A model generated the notes under the pieces. That model saw only the letters and a list, made by a program, of their open reading frames with translations. It ran no database searches and was not told the DNA's origin. This document shows, piece after piece, positions 43,919 to 51,709 of a DNA stretch of 64,000 nucleotides; the stretch's first letter is position 1; every line of letters begins with the position of its first letter. Source of the stretch: Amycolatopsis sp. 2-15 (GTDB lineage: Bacteria > Actinomycetota > Actinomycetes > Mycobacteriales > Pseudonocardiaceae); the NCBI RefSeq assembly GCF_030285625.1, contig NZ_CP127294.1, positions 8,154,001 through 8,218,000 of the forward strand, given 5' to 3'. The position numbers were made by a program, and so were the translations under genes.

Positions 43919-44070
43919 ATCCGCGCTACCGTGTCCGTTTTGAGGCTTTTCCATCCAACGGCTGGACCACGATCCACTCCCTACTTTCGGCGCTTCTGAG
44001 TTTCGGACCGGAATCCGAGACTTCTCGCACGGGCCACTCGGGTTGGCCCTCTGTGCGGAAGGTAGACCGT

Positions 44071-45693
44071 ATGTCTTCGAAACGGCTGGCCGTGCTGGCG
44101 ACAGCAGTGACGGCTTCGTCGATCCTTGTGGCCGCCGGTGGCGCCGCGAGCGCGTCGCCCCAGCAGACCCAGGTGAGCACCGACTCCCTCGGCCGCGTCA
44201 TCGCCGTCCAGCCCGCGGCCCCGATCGCCGCCCGCGGCCTCGCCGGGAACGCCGCCGCGGCCGCGCAGTCGCACACCGCGGACCTGGCCCGGCAGTTCGG
44301 TCTCGCCGTCGGCGACCTCACGCTCACCAGCGTGCAGTCCCTTCCGGGCGGCAGCGTCGCGCGTCTGCAGCAGAACGTCGGCGGGGTACCGGTGTACGGC
44401 GCGCAGATCGTGCAGGACCTCGACGGCAGCGGCGCGCTCATGGCCGCGCTCGGCAAGACCACGCAGCGCACGCAGGGCTCGTTCCCGGCCGACGCGAAGG
44501 GCGCCCAGGACCGCGCGGCCGAGGCCGCCCACGCCGCCGTGGCGCAGAAGGACGCCGGCGTACTGAAGACCGGCGCGGAAACCGCGTACTGGTACGACGC
44601 GAGCCTGGGCGGCGACGGCGCGAGCGCCACCGCCGTGCCGACCTACTTCGTGCCCGTCAACGGCGTGGACCCCGAGGACAAGTGGACCGTCGTCGTCGGC
44701 GCCGACACCGGCAACGTCCTGCAGGTGTGGGGTGAGTCGGAGGCCGCCACCAACCGCGTGGTGTGCGACGCGAAGCGCAAGGTCGTGGACCTCGACATCG
44801 CCACGCTGGCCGACCTGCGCTGCGGCGTCGGCACCGCGTTCGGCGTGACCCGCGGCGAGGGCCAGGCCGCGGTCGCGACAGCGGACGTCAACAGCGTCTA
44901 CGACTTCTTCGGCAAGGCACAGGACTTCTACTCCCAGTTCGCCTCGTACGACCTCACGGCCAACATCGGCGCCGACTACCACGACGGCAAGGGCAAGGCC
45001 CTGCGCGGCACCGTGCGCATGTGCGAGGTCGAGACCGAATCGGACGGTCGCCGCCACACGCAGTGCCCGTGGGCCAACGCCTTCTGGGAAGGCGAGCAGA
45101 TGGCCTTCGGCGAGGGCGTGACCACAATGGACATCACCGGCCACGAGCTCACCCACGGTGTCACCCAGCACACCTCGCAGCTCGGCAACGGCTACGCGGG
45201 CGCGCTCAACGAGGGCATGTCCGACGTGATGGGCCAGTTCATCGCCATCAAGTCCGGCGACGCCAACGTGCAGGGCGAGAACCGCTGGCTGATGGGCGCG
45301 GGCTCGTCCATCGGGCAGGTCCGGGACATGAAGAACCCGCCCAACTCGGGCGAGGGCCCCAGCCCCGACCGCGTCAACGGCCAGTTCTGGGTCGGCGCCA
45401 ACGGCGACCCCCACATCGACGCCGGCGTCGTCGACAAGACGGACTACCTCATCACCGACGGCGACACCTTCAACGGCCAGACCGTCCGCGGCATCGGCGA
45501 GGACAAGGCCATCGCGCTGTGGTGGAAGGTCGAGAACCTGCTGCGCCCCACGTCCACCTTCAAGGACCTCGGCACGGCCCTGAACTCCGCCTGCACCACC
45601 AACGCCCGCACCGGCGTCGCCGGCACCACCACGGCCGACTGCACACAGGTCGCCAACGCGGTGAAGGCCACGCAGCTCAATCTGGCTCCGTAA
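44071..45693 (+). CDS. Secreted M4-family (thermolysin-like) metalloprotease precursor
   Basis: The 540-residue preproenzyme has a Sec signal (LAVLATAVTASSILVAAGGA), an FTP/PepSY-type propeptide to about residue 215 and an M4 catalytic domain: zinc motif HELTH (DITGHELTHGVTQH) near 359, NEGMSDVMGQF supplying the third ligand, and GDPHIDAGVVDKTDYLI near 448. It is a secreted neutral protease. GGAAGG precedes the ATG. It ends with a strong terminator at 45710-45753. The gene is monocistronic and lies next to the repeat block. Confidence 0.94.
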   Translation: MSSKRLAVLATAVTASSILVAAGGAASASPQQTQVSTDSLGRVIAVQPAAPIAARGLAGNAAAAAQSHTADLARQFGLAVGDLTLTSVQSLPGGSVARLQQNVGGVPVYGAQIVQDLDGSGALMAALGKTTQRTQGSFPADAKGAQDRAAEAAHAAVAQKDAGVLKTGAETAYWYDASLGGDGASATAVPTYFVPVNGVDPEDKWTVVVGADTGNVLQVWGESEAATNRVVCDAKRKVVDLDIATLADLRCGVGTAFGVTRGEGQAAVATADVNSVYDFFGKAQDFYSQFASYDLTANIGADYHDGKGKALRGTVRMCEVETESDGRRHTQCPWANAFWEGEQMAFGEGVTTMDITGHELTHGVTQHTSQLGNGYAGALNEGMSDVMGQFIAIKSGDANVQGENRWLMGAGSSIGQVRDMKNPPNSGEGPSPDRVNGQFWVGANGDPHIDAGVVDKTDYLITDGDTFNGQTVRGIGEDKAIALWWKVENLLRPTSTFKDLGTALNSACTTNARTGVAGTTTADCTQVANAVKATQLNLAP

Positions 45694-45709
45694 GGGGTTC
45701 CGCTTCCCG

Positions 45710-45753
45710 GCCGCTGCCGGCGCTCGCTTGTGCGGGTGCCGGCAGCGGCTTTT
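45710..45753 (+). terminator. Rho-independent terminator after the M4 protease
   Basis: GCCGCTGCCGGC (45710-45721) and GCCGGCAGCGGC (45738-45749) form a perfect 12-bp stem, followed directly by TTTT. Confidence 0.92.
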
Positions 45754-45760
45754 CGCGTGT

Positions 45761-45982
45761 GTGTCGCGAACTTGCCAGCCTTCGCGATGCGAACGCGAGA
45801 CACGCCCAAGTGCACGGCCACTCGCGGCAGCAGCCACGCAATCCGGCTCGCTCCCGCCTGCCGTCGCCGCCCCCTCTTCAGGTGCCAAGCGGTCTCTCTG
45901 GCGTCCGTGTCGCGAACCTGGCGGCCTTCGCGATGGGACGCGAAACACGGGGTTTCGCGTGCGTGTCGCGAACTTGCCAGCG
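45761..45982. repeat. Palindromic repeat block (three copies of a ~44-bp unit)
   Basis: Two full units, 45761-45804 (44 bases) and 45907-45949 (43 bases), match at most positions. A third, 45963-45982, holds the first 20 bases. Each begins GTGTCGCGAAC. TTCGCG/CGCGAA inverted pairs occur at 45752-45770, 45927-45944 and 45954-45972, giving hairpins. This fills the 323-base gap between the protease terminator and the DUF488 gene; there is no ordinary coding signal in it. It looks like a dispersed intergenic repeat of REP type. Confidence 0.7.
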
Positions 45983-46016
45983 CTCGGTGCCGCGAGCAGG
46001 GACGATGGGGGCTGTG

Positions 46017-46370
46017 TCAGTCTTCCGAAAGCAGCTGCGCCAGGACGGCGGCCTGGCTGATGTCCAGGGCGCGGCTCGCGGTGAGCAGCGTGAGCGGGCC
46101 CTGTGCGGCGCGGTCGCGCAGGGCGGCGAGCGCGTCCGCTGCCGGGCCGGGGGCGGCGAGCTCGTCGCGGTAGCGGCGGGTGAACTCGGCGAACCGGTCG
46201 GGATCGTGGGCGTACCACTTGCGCAGCTCGGTGGTGGGGGCGACGGCCTTGCACCAGTCGTCGAGGGCGGCGGTGGCCTTGGCCAGGCCGCGCGGCCAGA
46301 CGCGGTCGACGAGGACGCGGGTGCCGTCGTCGGGGCCGGCGGGGTCGTAGACGCGTGCGATGTGGACCAT
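46017..46370 (-). CDS. DUF488 family protein
   Basis: The 117-residue protein is a member of DUF488 (MVHIARVYDPAGPDDGTRVL, then VDRVWPRGLAKATAALDDW). A PLTLLTASRALDISQAAVLA tail follows. Its function is not established; the family is cytoplasmic and often close to stress or DNA-related genes. Start is ATG 46370. It is divergent from the gene at 46462, with a 15-bp tandem repeat between them. Its end is 35 bases from the repeat block. Confidence 0.85.
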   Translation of the reverse strand: MVHIARVYDPAGPDDGTRVLVDRVWPRGLAKATAALDDWCKAVAPTTELRKWYAHDPDRFAEFTRRYRDELAAPGPAADALAALRDRAAQGPLTLLTASRALDISQAAVLAQLLSED

Positions 46371-46375
46371 CGAGC

Positions 46376-46435
46376 CATTGTCGCCCACCCGATCGTCCGG
46401 CACAGCATTGTCCGGCACCGCGTTGTCGAGCACCG
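46376..46435. repeat. Four-copy 15-bp tandem repeat in a divergent promoter
   Basis: CATTGTCGCCCACCC, GATCGTCCGGCACAG, CATTGTCCGGCACCG and CGTTGTCGAGCACCG follow head to tail. They lie between the divergent DUF488 gene and the gene at 46462. As DNA they are variable-number repeats. If translated they would extend either neighbouring gene by five-residue units. Confidence 0.7.
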
Positions 46436-46461
46436 TGTTTTCAGCCACGGCGGAGCCGGCC

Positions 46462-47076
46462 GTGGCTAGCGCGCCCGAGCGCAACCGGGTGACGCCGCTG
46501 GGCGAGATCGTCGCGATCCCGCTGCGCGGCGCGTGGACGGGCAACCGCGGCATCCTCCACTCCGAACACGAGATCGTGCGCACCCACGCGAGCGACCTGT
46601 GGATCACCTGCCGGCTCGAGTTCCGCGGCCGGTGGCGCGAGCAATGGCTGCCGCACCGCTACACGCACCTGTACTTCCACGACGAGGCCGTGTCCTTCGC
46701 CGCCGGCCACCGCCCGTGCGGGGAGTGCCGCCGCGCGGACTATCTGCGGTACCGCGACGCCTGGGCGGAGGCGCTCGACATCGCGCCGCCGTCCGCGCGG
46801 GCCATGAACCGGCAGCTGCACACCGAACGCGTCGACGGTCGCCGGCGCCGGCTGCACGAGCGGCCGTGGACGGAGCTGCCGGATGGGGCGTTCGTCCTGC
46901 GCGAGGACGGGCCCGCCCTGGTCGTCGACGGCGGCCTGACCGGCTGGACGACCTCCGGCTACGGCCCGCGCCACACCCTGCCCCGCCGCGGAACGGCCCA
47001 GGTCATCACGCCACCCGCGACCATCGCCGTCCTCCGGGGCGGCTACCCGGTCGAGATCTCCGCGACGGCGCTCTAA
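46462..47076 (+). CDS. Conserved hypothetical protein with a zinc-type CxxC motif
   Basis: This protein of about 204 residues was not assigned to a known family with confidence. The clearest segment is AAGHRPCGECRRADYLRYRD near residue 75, which looks like a small Ada-type zinc-binding motif (compare RPCxxC in Ada). It is rich in Arg/Trp and has no signal peptide or membrane helix. I chose the GTG at 46462, which avoids the 15-bp repeat; an ATG at 46360 would include it and overlap the DUF488 start. It converges on the TetR gene at 47099. Confidence 0.5.
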   Translation: MASAPERNRVTPLGEIVAIPLRGAWTGNRGILHSEHEIVRTHASDLWITCRLEFRGRWREQWLPHRYTHLYFHDEAVSFAAGHRPCGECRRADYLRYRDAWAEALDIAPPSARAMNRQLHTERVDGRRRRLHERPWTELPDGAFVLREDGPALVVDGGLTGWTTSGYGPRHTLPRRGTAQVITPPATIAVLRGGYPVEISATAL

Positions 47077-47080
47077 TTAA

Positions 47081-47094
47081 TGGCACTGAGTGCA
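47081..47094. promoter_or_regulatory. Second copy of the TetR-type operator, at the TetR gene 3' end
   Basis: TGGCACTGAGTGCA repeats the sequence before the TetR start (47853-47866) with matching flanks (TAATGG...CTTA here, TAGTGG...GTTA there). It lies between the convergent ends of the gene at 46462 and the TetR gene. No start is nearby, so its role here is unclear. Confidence 0.5.
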
Positions 47095-47098
47095 CTTA

Positions 47099-47821
47099 TC
47101 AGTCCGAATCCTGGAAGGCCGCACCGAGCCGGGCCATGACCTCCGGCAACGGCGTCGCGGTACTCAGCACCGCGACCACCGTCGTCTCGGCGTTCACCGG
47201 CCGGAAAGCCTCTCCCACCAGGGCAAATGCCCGCGCCGCACTCACCGCGATGTCGTCCTTGCCGCCGCTGCGCAACCACCGCCGCAGCACGTGGTTGTTC
47301 GCTGCCGCGATCGCCGCCGCCGCGACGGCCGCCCGGAGGCTCGCCGTCTCGTCACCCTGCTCGGCGAACCGCGTCTGCAGGTACCGCGCGAGCACACGCT
47401 GGTACCGGTCGACCGTCGCGACTTCCTTGTCCCGCAACGAAGCCACGGTGCGCGTGAGCGTGAACCGCTTGAGCGACACGTCGAGGTCCGCGGCGTAGTA
47501 GTCGAGCACCAGGCTCACTGTCGAGCACGCCACCTCGACGGGGTCGCGCGACGGATCGGCGCGCTCGAAGGCCTGCTCCATCTCCGTGACGATCTCGTCG
47601 TGGTTGGCGAAGAGCACGTCGTCCTTGGTGTCGAAGTACCGGAAGAACGTGCGGCGCCCGACTCCCGCCGCGGCGGCGATCTCGTCGACGGTCGTCGCCT
47701 CGTACCCGTTGGCCACGAACAAGTCCACGGCCGCCGAGGACAGCGCGCGGCGCAGCTGCCGTCGGCCGGCGGGCGTCGCCCCGACCCGGGTGGCCGGCGC
47801 GCGGCGCTGCGATTCCGTCAT
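47099..47821 (-). CDS. TetR-family regulator
   Basis: The 240-residue protein has a canonical TetR HTH (LSSAAVDLFVANGYEATTVD, then EIAAAAGVGRRTFFRYFDTK) and a longer alpha-helical ligand domain. The RTFFRYFDTKDDV form is common in actinomycete efflux and metabolism repressors. TGGCACTGAGTGCC lies 32 bases before its start, so it is probably autoregulated. The same operator occurs at its 3' end. The gene on the other strand at 47931 is the likely divergent target. Confidence 0.88.
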   Translation of the reverse strand: MTESQRRAPATRVGATPAGRRQLRRALSSAAVDLFVANGYEATTVDEIAAAAGVGRRTFFRYFDTKDDVLFANHDEIVTEMEQAFERADPSRDPVEVACSTVSLVLDYYAADLDVSLKRFTLTRTVASLRDKEVATVDRYQRVLARYLQTRFAEQGDETASLRAAVAAAAIAAANNHVLRRWLRSGGKDDIAVSAARAFALVGEAFRPVNAETTVVAVLSTATPLPEVMARLGAAFQDSD

Positions 47822-47852
47822 GCCCGAAGACGGTAGCAGGCCGCCTTGCTAG

Positions 47853-47866
47853 TGGCACTGAGTGCC
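47853..47866. promoter_or_regulatory. TetR-type operator between divergent genes
   Basis: TGGCACTGAGTGCC contains the palindrome GGCA-CTGAG-TGCC. It lies between the TetR start at 47821 and the gene starting at 47931. The same site recurs at 47081-47094. Confidence 0.6.
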
Positions 47867-47930
47867 GTTAGACTCGTGGTCGGACCTCGGACCCCTGTAA
47901 CCACTCCCCCGCAACCGGAAGGCGTCGACG

Positions 47931-48398
47931 ATGAGCCTCGACCAGGAGCTCCAGCCGACCGAGCTCGCGCCGGCAGAGCGCGCCCACGAGCGGTTCGACG
48001 CCTACTACGGCCGCCTTTTCGGCTGGTCTGTCCGCTGGCAGGGCAGCCGGCTGTTCCTGGCGCTCGAAAACGGGCTGTGCGCCGTGACCCTGCCGAAGCT
48101 CGCCGCCGGCCCGGTGCTGCGCCACCTCGCCGACACCGGCTGCCAGGGCCCCGTCCTGGTCCTGCCCACGCAGCACGGCCCGCGCGTCGCGATCCTCGCC
48201 GAGACCGACGGCCTGGTTCCCCCGCGCACCACCCTGCCCGCCGACGTCGACCTCCTCGACTGCGGCGCCCTCGTTCCGCTGCCGATCGGCCCGCAGGTCC
48301 CCGGCGTCTCCACCGAATGGCTCGCCGCCCCGGACCCACGCCAGCGCTGGCTGCCGAGCCTCAGCGCGGTGCTGGCCGGGGTCCGCGTCCGTCACTGA
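47931..48398 (+). CDS. Conserved hypothetical protein, 155 residues
   Basis: I do not recognise a family with confidence. The protein reads as a compact alpha/beta domain: YYGRLFGWSVRWQGSRLFLA, then GPVLVLPTQHGPRVAILAE and a conserved-looking DLLDCGALVPLPIG. A distant likeness to bifunctional primase/polymerase N-terminal folds is possible but not shown. No signal or membrane segment. It is divergent from the TetR gene, with the operator between, so it may be the TetR target. Its 3' end converges on a decayed region. Confidence 0.6.
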   Translation: MSLDQELQPTELAPAERAHERFDAYYGRLFGWSVRWQGSRLFLALENGLCAVTLPKLAAGPVLRHLADTGCQGPVLVLPTQHGPRVAILAETDGLVPPRTTLPADVDLLDCGALVPLPIGPQVPGVSTEWLAAPDPRQRWLPSLSAVLAGVRVRH

Positions 48399-49302
48399 CC
48401 GCCCTCAGGCTCGCCAGATCTTCAGCGGACCGCCACCCACACAGGCGCCTGCCCGCGACGAGCACCGTGGTGTCGCTGACGAACACGCTCAGACTTCCGG
48501 CGGCACCGAAGCCGTAGTCCTCGACCGGCGCCCGTTCCCAGCGCGCGCCATCTTGAGACAGCCACACCACCACCGGCGGCGGAAGCACCGCCGCGACGAC
48601 CAGCCCCACCACCGCGTCACCTGACCGAAGCGCTGCTCTTCGGGCTTCCCGACGCCGGCGTCCGGCAGCATCCCGACCGTGATGTCGCGGGACGCGGTCC
48701 AGTCGTCCCCGCTTGCGGCGCCACGCGGTCGGGCGCCCGCGCAGGGAACCAGGCTCGTCGGCTGTCCACGAAATGGGGGCCACCGAGGAGAACGTCAGCG
48801 CTTCCATCCTGTTCGCTGGCTGTCGCTCGATGTCTCCGGCCGGAAAATGTGTCCGCTCTGGCGTCGTGGCGACGGCAAAGGCACCGACCCTGTGAGGATT
48901 CGGACACCCCGTTGAGGGGGAAGGCTCAGCGGCTGGCCGCGAGCTGTCCCCGAGAATGTGCGCGGCCTGGTCCACGAGGTCGTCCACCCCGGCGACGAGG
49001 GTCTCGATCTCGGCCCACCGGCGGCGGTCGCGGTCGGCGTCGGGCGCCAGCGCGGTGTCGACGAGCAGCAGGAGGGTGTCGATCTCGTAGACGAGGTCGG
49101 CGAGTTTCAGGAACGGCACGTGGTCCGGCAGCGAGCCGGCCGCCGCCGCGCGGGCGCAGGCGGCGTGTCCCATGCTGCGGCAGACGGCCTGCAGCCGGGC
49201 CCGGATCTCCTCCTTGCGGGCCCCCGCCCGCGGGACGCCGGTGCGGATGTTCCAGGCCACCGAGAGAAGGCAGCGGCCGGCGTCGTCGAGGGAGGTGTTC
49301 AT
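48361..49302 (-). CDS. Hypothetical helical protein; C-terminal half probably not native
   Basis: The frame from ATG 49302 has a convincing helical first part of about 125 residues: MNTSLDDAGRCLLSVAWNIR, HVPFLKLADLVYEIDTLLLL and VAGVDDLVDQAAHILGD. After about residue 128 the sequence becomes Pro/Arg-rich and merges into remains of another gene read in different frames. So the real gene may end near 48900, and the rest is open only by GC bias or by a deletion. Function unknown. The first gene of this stretch that looks intact is the part 48900-49302. Confidence 0.4.
   Translation of the reverse strand: MNTSLDDAGRCLLSVAWNIRTGVPRAGARKEEIRARLQAVCRSMGHAACARAAAAGSLPDHVPFLKLADLVYEIDTLLLLVDTALAPDADRDRRRWAEIETLVAGVDDLVDQAAHILGDSSRPAAEPSPSTGCPNPHRVGAFAVATTPERTHFPAGDIERQPANRMEALTFSSVAPISWTADEPGSLRGRPTAWRRKRGRLDRVPRHHGRDAAGRRRREARRAALRSGDAVVGLVVAAVLPPPVVVWLSQDGARWERAPVEDYGFGAAGSLSVFVSDTTVLVAGRRLCGWRSAEDLASLRAVSDGRGPRPAPR
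48405..48900 (-). pseudogene. Remnant of an unidentified gene
   Basis: Fragments of one protein occur in several frames: VLLGGPHFVDSRRAWFPARA near 48800, WLSQDGARWERAPVEDYGFG with DTTVLVAGRRL near 48500, and GGGPLKIWRA ending in a TGA at 48405. In order they look like the remains of a single beta-rich secreted or sensory protein broken by several frameshifts. No intact start is left. Confidence 0.5.
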
Positions 49303-49530
49303 CACCGCGCGAGTCTGGTGGACACGCGGTGGTTGCGGGCCCGCTCAGCCGTTCGACACGCGAAGGCCACCGGATCGGGTGAACGGCTCTGAGGTTCCCT
49401 TGCTGATCGTCGGTTTTCCGCGTGCGGCACCACGTCCCGCTCACCGAGCTCGGTGCGACCGGTCCCGCCACGGGTCTGTGCTGGGCTCGTGCGAGACGGA
49501 TCTCCTCATGTTTGTCCTTTGTGGACTAAT

Positions 49531-49569
49531 GGCCGGCGCCCACCGGTCCTCGGTTCGAGGGCGCCGGCC
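49531..49569. repeat. Perfect 11-bp inverted repeat
   Basis: GGCCGGCGCCC and GGGCGCCGGCC are separated by 17 bases. They sit at the broken 5' end of an IclR-type remnant. The structure may be a scar of rearrangement or a strong hairpin. Confidence 0.55.
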
Positions 49570-50185
49570 AGGCTCGTGCATCACTGACCGAGGTGGCCGA
49601 GCTCGCCGGCGTCACGCGCGCGGCCGCCCGCCGCTTCCTCCTCACGCTGGCCGAGGTCGGCTACGTGCACACCGACGGCAAGCGGTTCTGGCTGCGGCCG
49701 CGGATCCTCGAACTCGGCAACGCGTTCCTGTCGAGCCAGGCGCTCGCGGAGGTCGCACGCCCGCACCTGGACAAGCTGGTGGCGGAGGTCGACGACTCGG
49801 CCGCGCTGTGCGTGCTGGCAGACGACGAGATCGTCTACGTCGGACTGGTCCGCACCCCGGCGCGGCGGATCATGGCGCTGAACGTGACGATCGGCAGCCG
49901 GATCCCGGCGCGCCCATCGTCGATGGGCCGGGTGTTGCTCGCGTTCCAGCCCGAACAGTGGCGGGCGGAGTACCTCAAGCGCGTCGAGCTGCAGCGTTCA
50001 CGCCAGACGGACAGGTGTACGCGTCGCTGAACGTCTCGATGCACTCCACCCGGCGCTCGAAAGAAGAGATGCGCGCGCAGCTGCTCGAACCGCTGCGCCG
50101 CACCGCCGGCGAGATCGAAGCAGACCTGCGCGCCATCGCGCGGCGGCGCCAGTCGTTCGGCGTCGGCGACGAGGACGGGGCCTGA
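49545..50185 (+). pseudogene. IclR/PcaR-family regulator remnant
   Basis: The core is clear: an HTH (LTEVAELAGVTRAAARRFLL), then GYVHTDGKRFWLRPRILELG, LADDEIVYVGLVRT and RPSSMGRVLLAFQPEQWRAE. The first 15-20 residues are missing: upstream of 49545 the frame has no suitable start. The frame shifts near 49995, where about 45-50 residues usual between YLKRVELQ and TPDGQVYASLNVS are absent. The C-terminal MRAQLLEPLRRTAGEIEADL follows in another frame. So both the 5' end and an internal segment are lost. Confidence 0.8.
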
Positions 50186-50261
50186 GCAGGCCGTCCTCGG
50201 CCGGGTGTGACCCGGGCCCCTCGATCGGTGGTAGTGGGTGGTGCGAAGTTACCATCGGGTC

Positions 50262-50678
50262 ATGGATGACTTCGCGGTCCAGCTGAAGCGGAGGGGACTG
50301 CGGAACACGGCCCAGCGCCGGGCGGTGCTCGGTGCCGTGCGCGACCACCCGCACACCACGGCCGCCGAGATCGCGGCGGCCGTCGAGGCCGGCACGGGCG
50401 GGCTGTCGCGGCAAGGGCTCTACAACGTGCTGGACGACCTCGTCGGCATCGGCCTGCTGCGCACGCTCGAACCGGCCGGCTCACCCGCGCGCTTCGAGCT
50501 CGACCGGCACGACAACCATCACCACCTGGTGTGCCGCGGTTGTGACCGGATCGAGGACGTGCCGTGTGCCGTGGGCTCGGCGCCGTGCCTGCACCCGTCG
50601 TCGGCGCCGGGGTTCACGATCGACGAGGCCGAGGTGACGTGGTGGGGGCTGTGCGCCGAATGTGCGGCGCGAGCCTAG
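50262..50678 (+). CDS. Fur-family metalloregulator (FurA/CatR-type)
   Basis: The 138-residue protein has the Fur winged helix (RNTAQRRAVLGAVRDHPHTT, GLSRQGLYNVLDDLVGIGLL), the metal motif RHDNHHHLVCRGC and a final zinc pair in WGLCAEC. FurA-type members repress a catalase-peroxidase gene next to them, but no katG is seen here; the downstream neighbours are unrelated. So it either acts in trans or has lost its partner. Start ATG 50262, 77 bases after the IclR remnant. Confidence 0.88.
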   Translation: MDDFAVQLKRRGLRNTAQRRAVLGAVRDHPHTTAAEIAAAVEAGTGGLSRQGLYNVLDDLVGIGLLRTLEPAGSPARFELDRHDNHHHLVCRGCDRIEDVPCAVGSAPCLHPSSAPGFTIDEAEVTWWGLCAECAARA

Positions 50679-50689
50679 ACCTGCTCGGG

Positions 50690-51709
50690 TCAGTCCGGCG
50701 CGGCGTCAGTCCCGCTCGGGTTCGGCTCGGGAGCCGCAGTCTCCGGGACGGCCGTCTCGCGGGTTGTGGTGTCGGGAGTCGCCGTCTCGTCGACGGTCAG
50801 GGTGAGCAGGCGGATCATCGCCTCCACCGGCAGCTTGCTCTCGTCCGCGTGATCGAGAAACGACAACACGCGCAACCCCTCCGGCGTGAGCGCCGAGGTG
50901 TCGTCGCCGACCTGCGCGCTCGCCGCTTCGAGGGTGCCGAGGCCGGCGTTGTGGTGCGCGTCGCGGACGGCGTTGCGCAGCACGGCGAGTTCGGCCGGCG
51001 ACGGTCCACGTTTCTCTTCGCGCAACCTTTGCACGATTCGCACCACCTGAGGTGACCTCGCCGCCACGGACTGGCGGGCCGCGAACGACGCCACCATCCG
51101 CGGGGTCGAGCGCGTCTCCTGCGGGGACGCGGGGATCACGGGTGCGGCGGCACCTTCCACACGCAGGCTGTCGAGCGCCGCGGCCCGGCGTTGTTCACTT
51201 TCGCGCAGCCGTGCGAGCGGATCTTTACGCCGGGAAGCCGCGAATGTTCGAGCTTCATCACGCGCGCGTTGCCCCGCCTCGGTGACCCGCGGGCGCCGCC
51301 GGCCCGTGCCCTCGGCCGCGGCCTGGCGGCGGTTGTTCTCGAACCACGCCTCGAACGACTGCCCGCGCCGCGGCGGCTCGTGGACCTCGGTCATCGCGGC
51401 CTGGGCCGCGTCGTTGAACCAGCCTTCCAGCCGCGAGCGCAGGAAGCCGCCGGGACGTTCACCGGACTGGCGGGGCCGCTGGCGGGTGCCGTCGGGCAGA
51501 GTGCTGAGCGCGATCAGCAGCGCGTCGGGGCAGTAGCCGCTGCTGTACCAGAACTCGAGCTGGCGCTCGACGTCCTCGCGCTCGTCACGCGTCAGCGTCT
51601 CCGTCACCCAGCCCATGCGCCGGAACAGGACACCGGTCGCCTGCGCGCGTTCGTGCTCGTCGCTCGGGATCACCGTCGACGGCCACGCGCGGTCCGACAT
51701 CCGCACCAT
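50690..51709 (-). CDS. Hypothetical protein, 339 residues, charged
   Basis: I do not recognise this family. The protein is soluble and rich in Arg, Ala, Glu and Thr. Visible segments are TRDEREDVERQLEFWYSSGY with CPDALLIAL, PGGFLRSRLEGWFNDAAQAA and a long charged helix region (QRARDEARTFAASRRKDPLA). The C-terminal 35 residues are Thr/Pro/Glu-rich. A strong GGAGG lies 7-8 bases before ATG 51709, which supports this start despite a 125-base overlap with the EamA gene upstream. No clear function; a regulatory or replication-linked role is only a guess. Confidence 0.6.
   Translation of the reverse strand: MVRMSDRAWPSTVIPSDEHERAQATGVLFRRMGWVTETLTRDEREDVERQLEFWYSSGYCPDALLIALSTLPDGTRQRPRQSGERPGGFLRSRLEGWFNDAAQAAMTEVHEPPRRGQSFEAWFENNRRQAAAEGTGRRRPRVTEAGQRARDEARTFAASRRKDPLARLRESEQRRAAALDSLRVEGAAAPVIPASPQETRSTPRMVASFAARQSVAARSPQVVRIVQRLREEKRGPSPAELAVLRNAVRDAHHNAGLGTLEAASAQVGDDTSALTPEGLRVLSFLDHADESKLPVEAMIRLLTLTVDETATPDTTTRETAVPETAAPEPNPSGTDAAPD

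Noticed and set aside
45749..45982. CRISPR array
   Set aside because: The repeat units are few, differ in spacing, and have palindromic hairpins but no equal-length spacers; no cas genes are present.
43981..46254. A 757-codon minus-strand frame through the M4 protease and the repeat block
   Set aside because: It is antisense to the protease and then reads through palindromic repeats; the repeated GKFAT- and VRDTHAK-type segments come from the DNA repeats.
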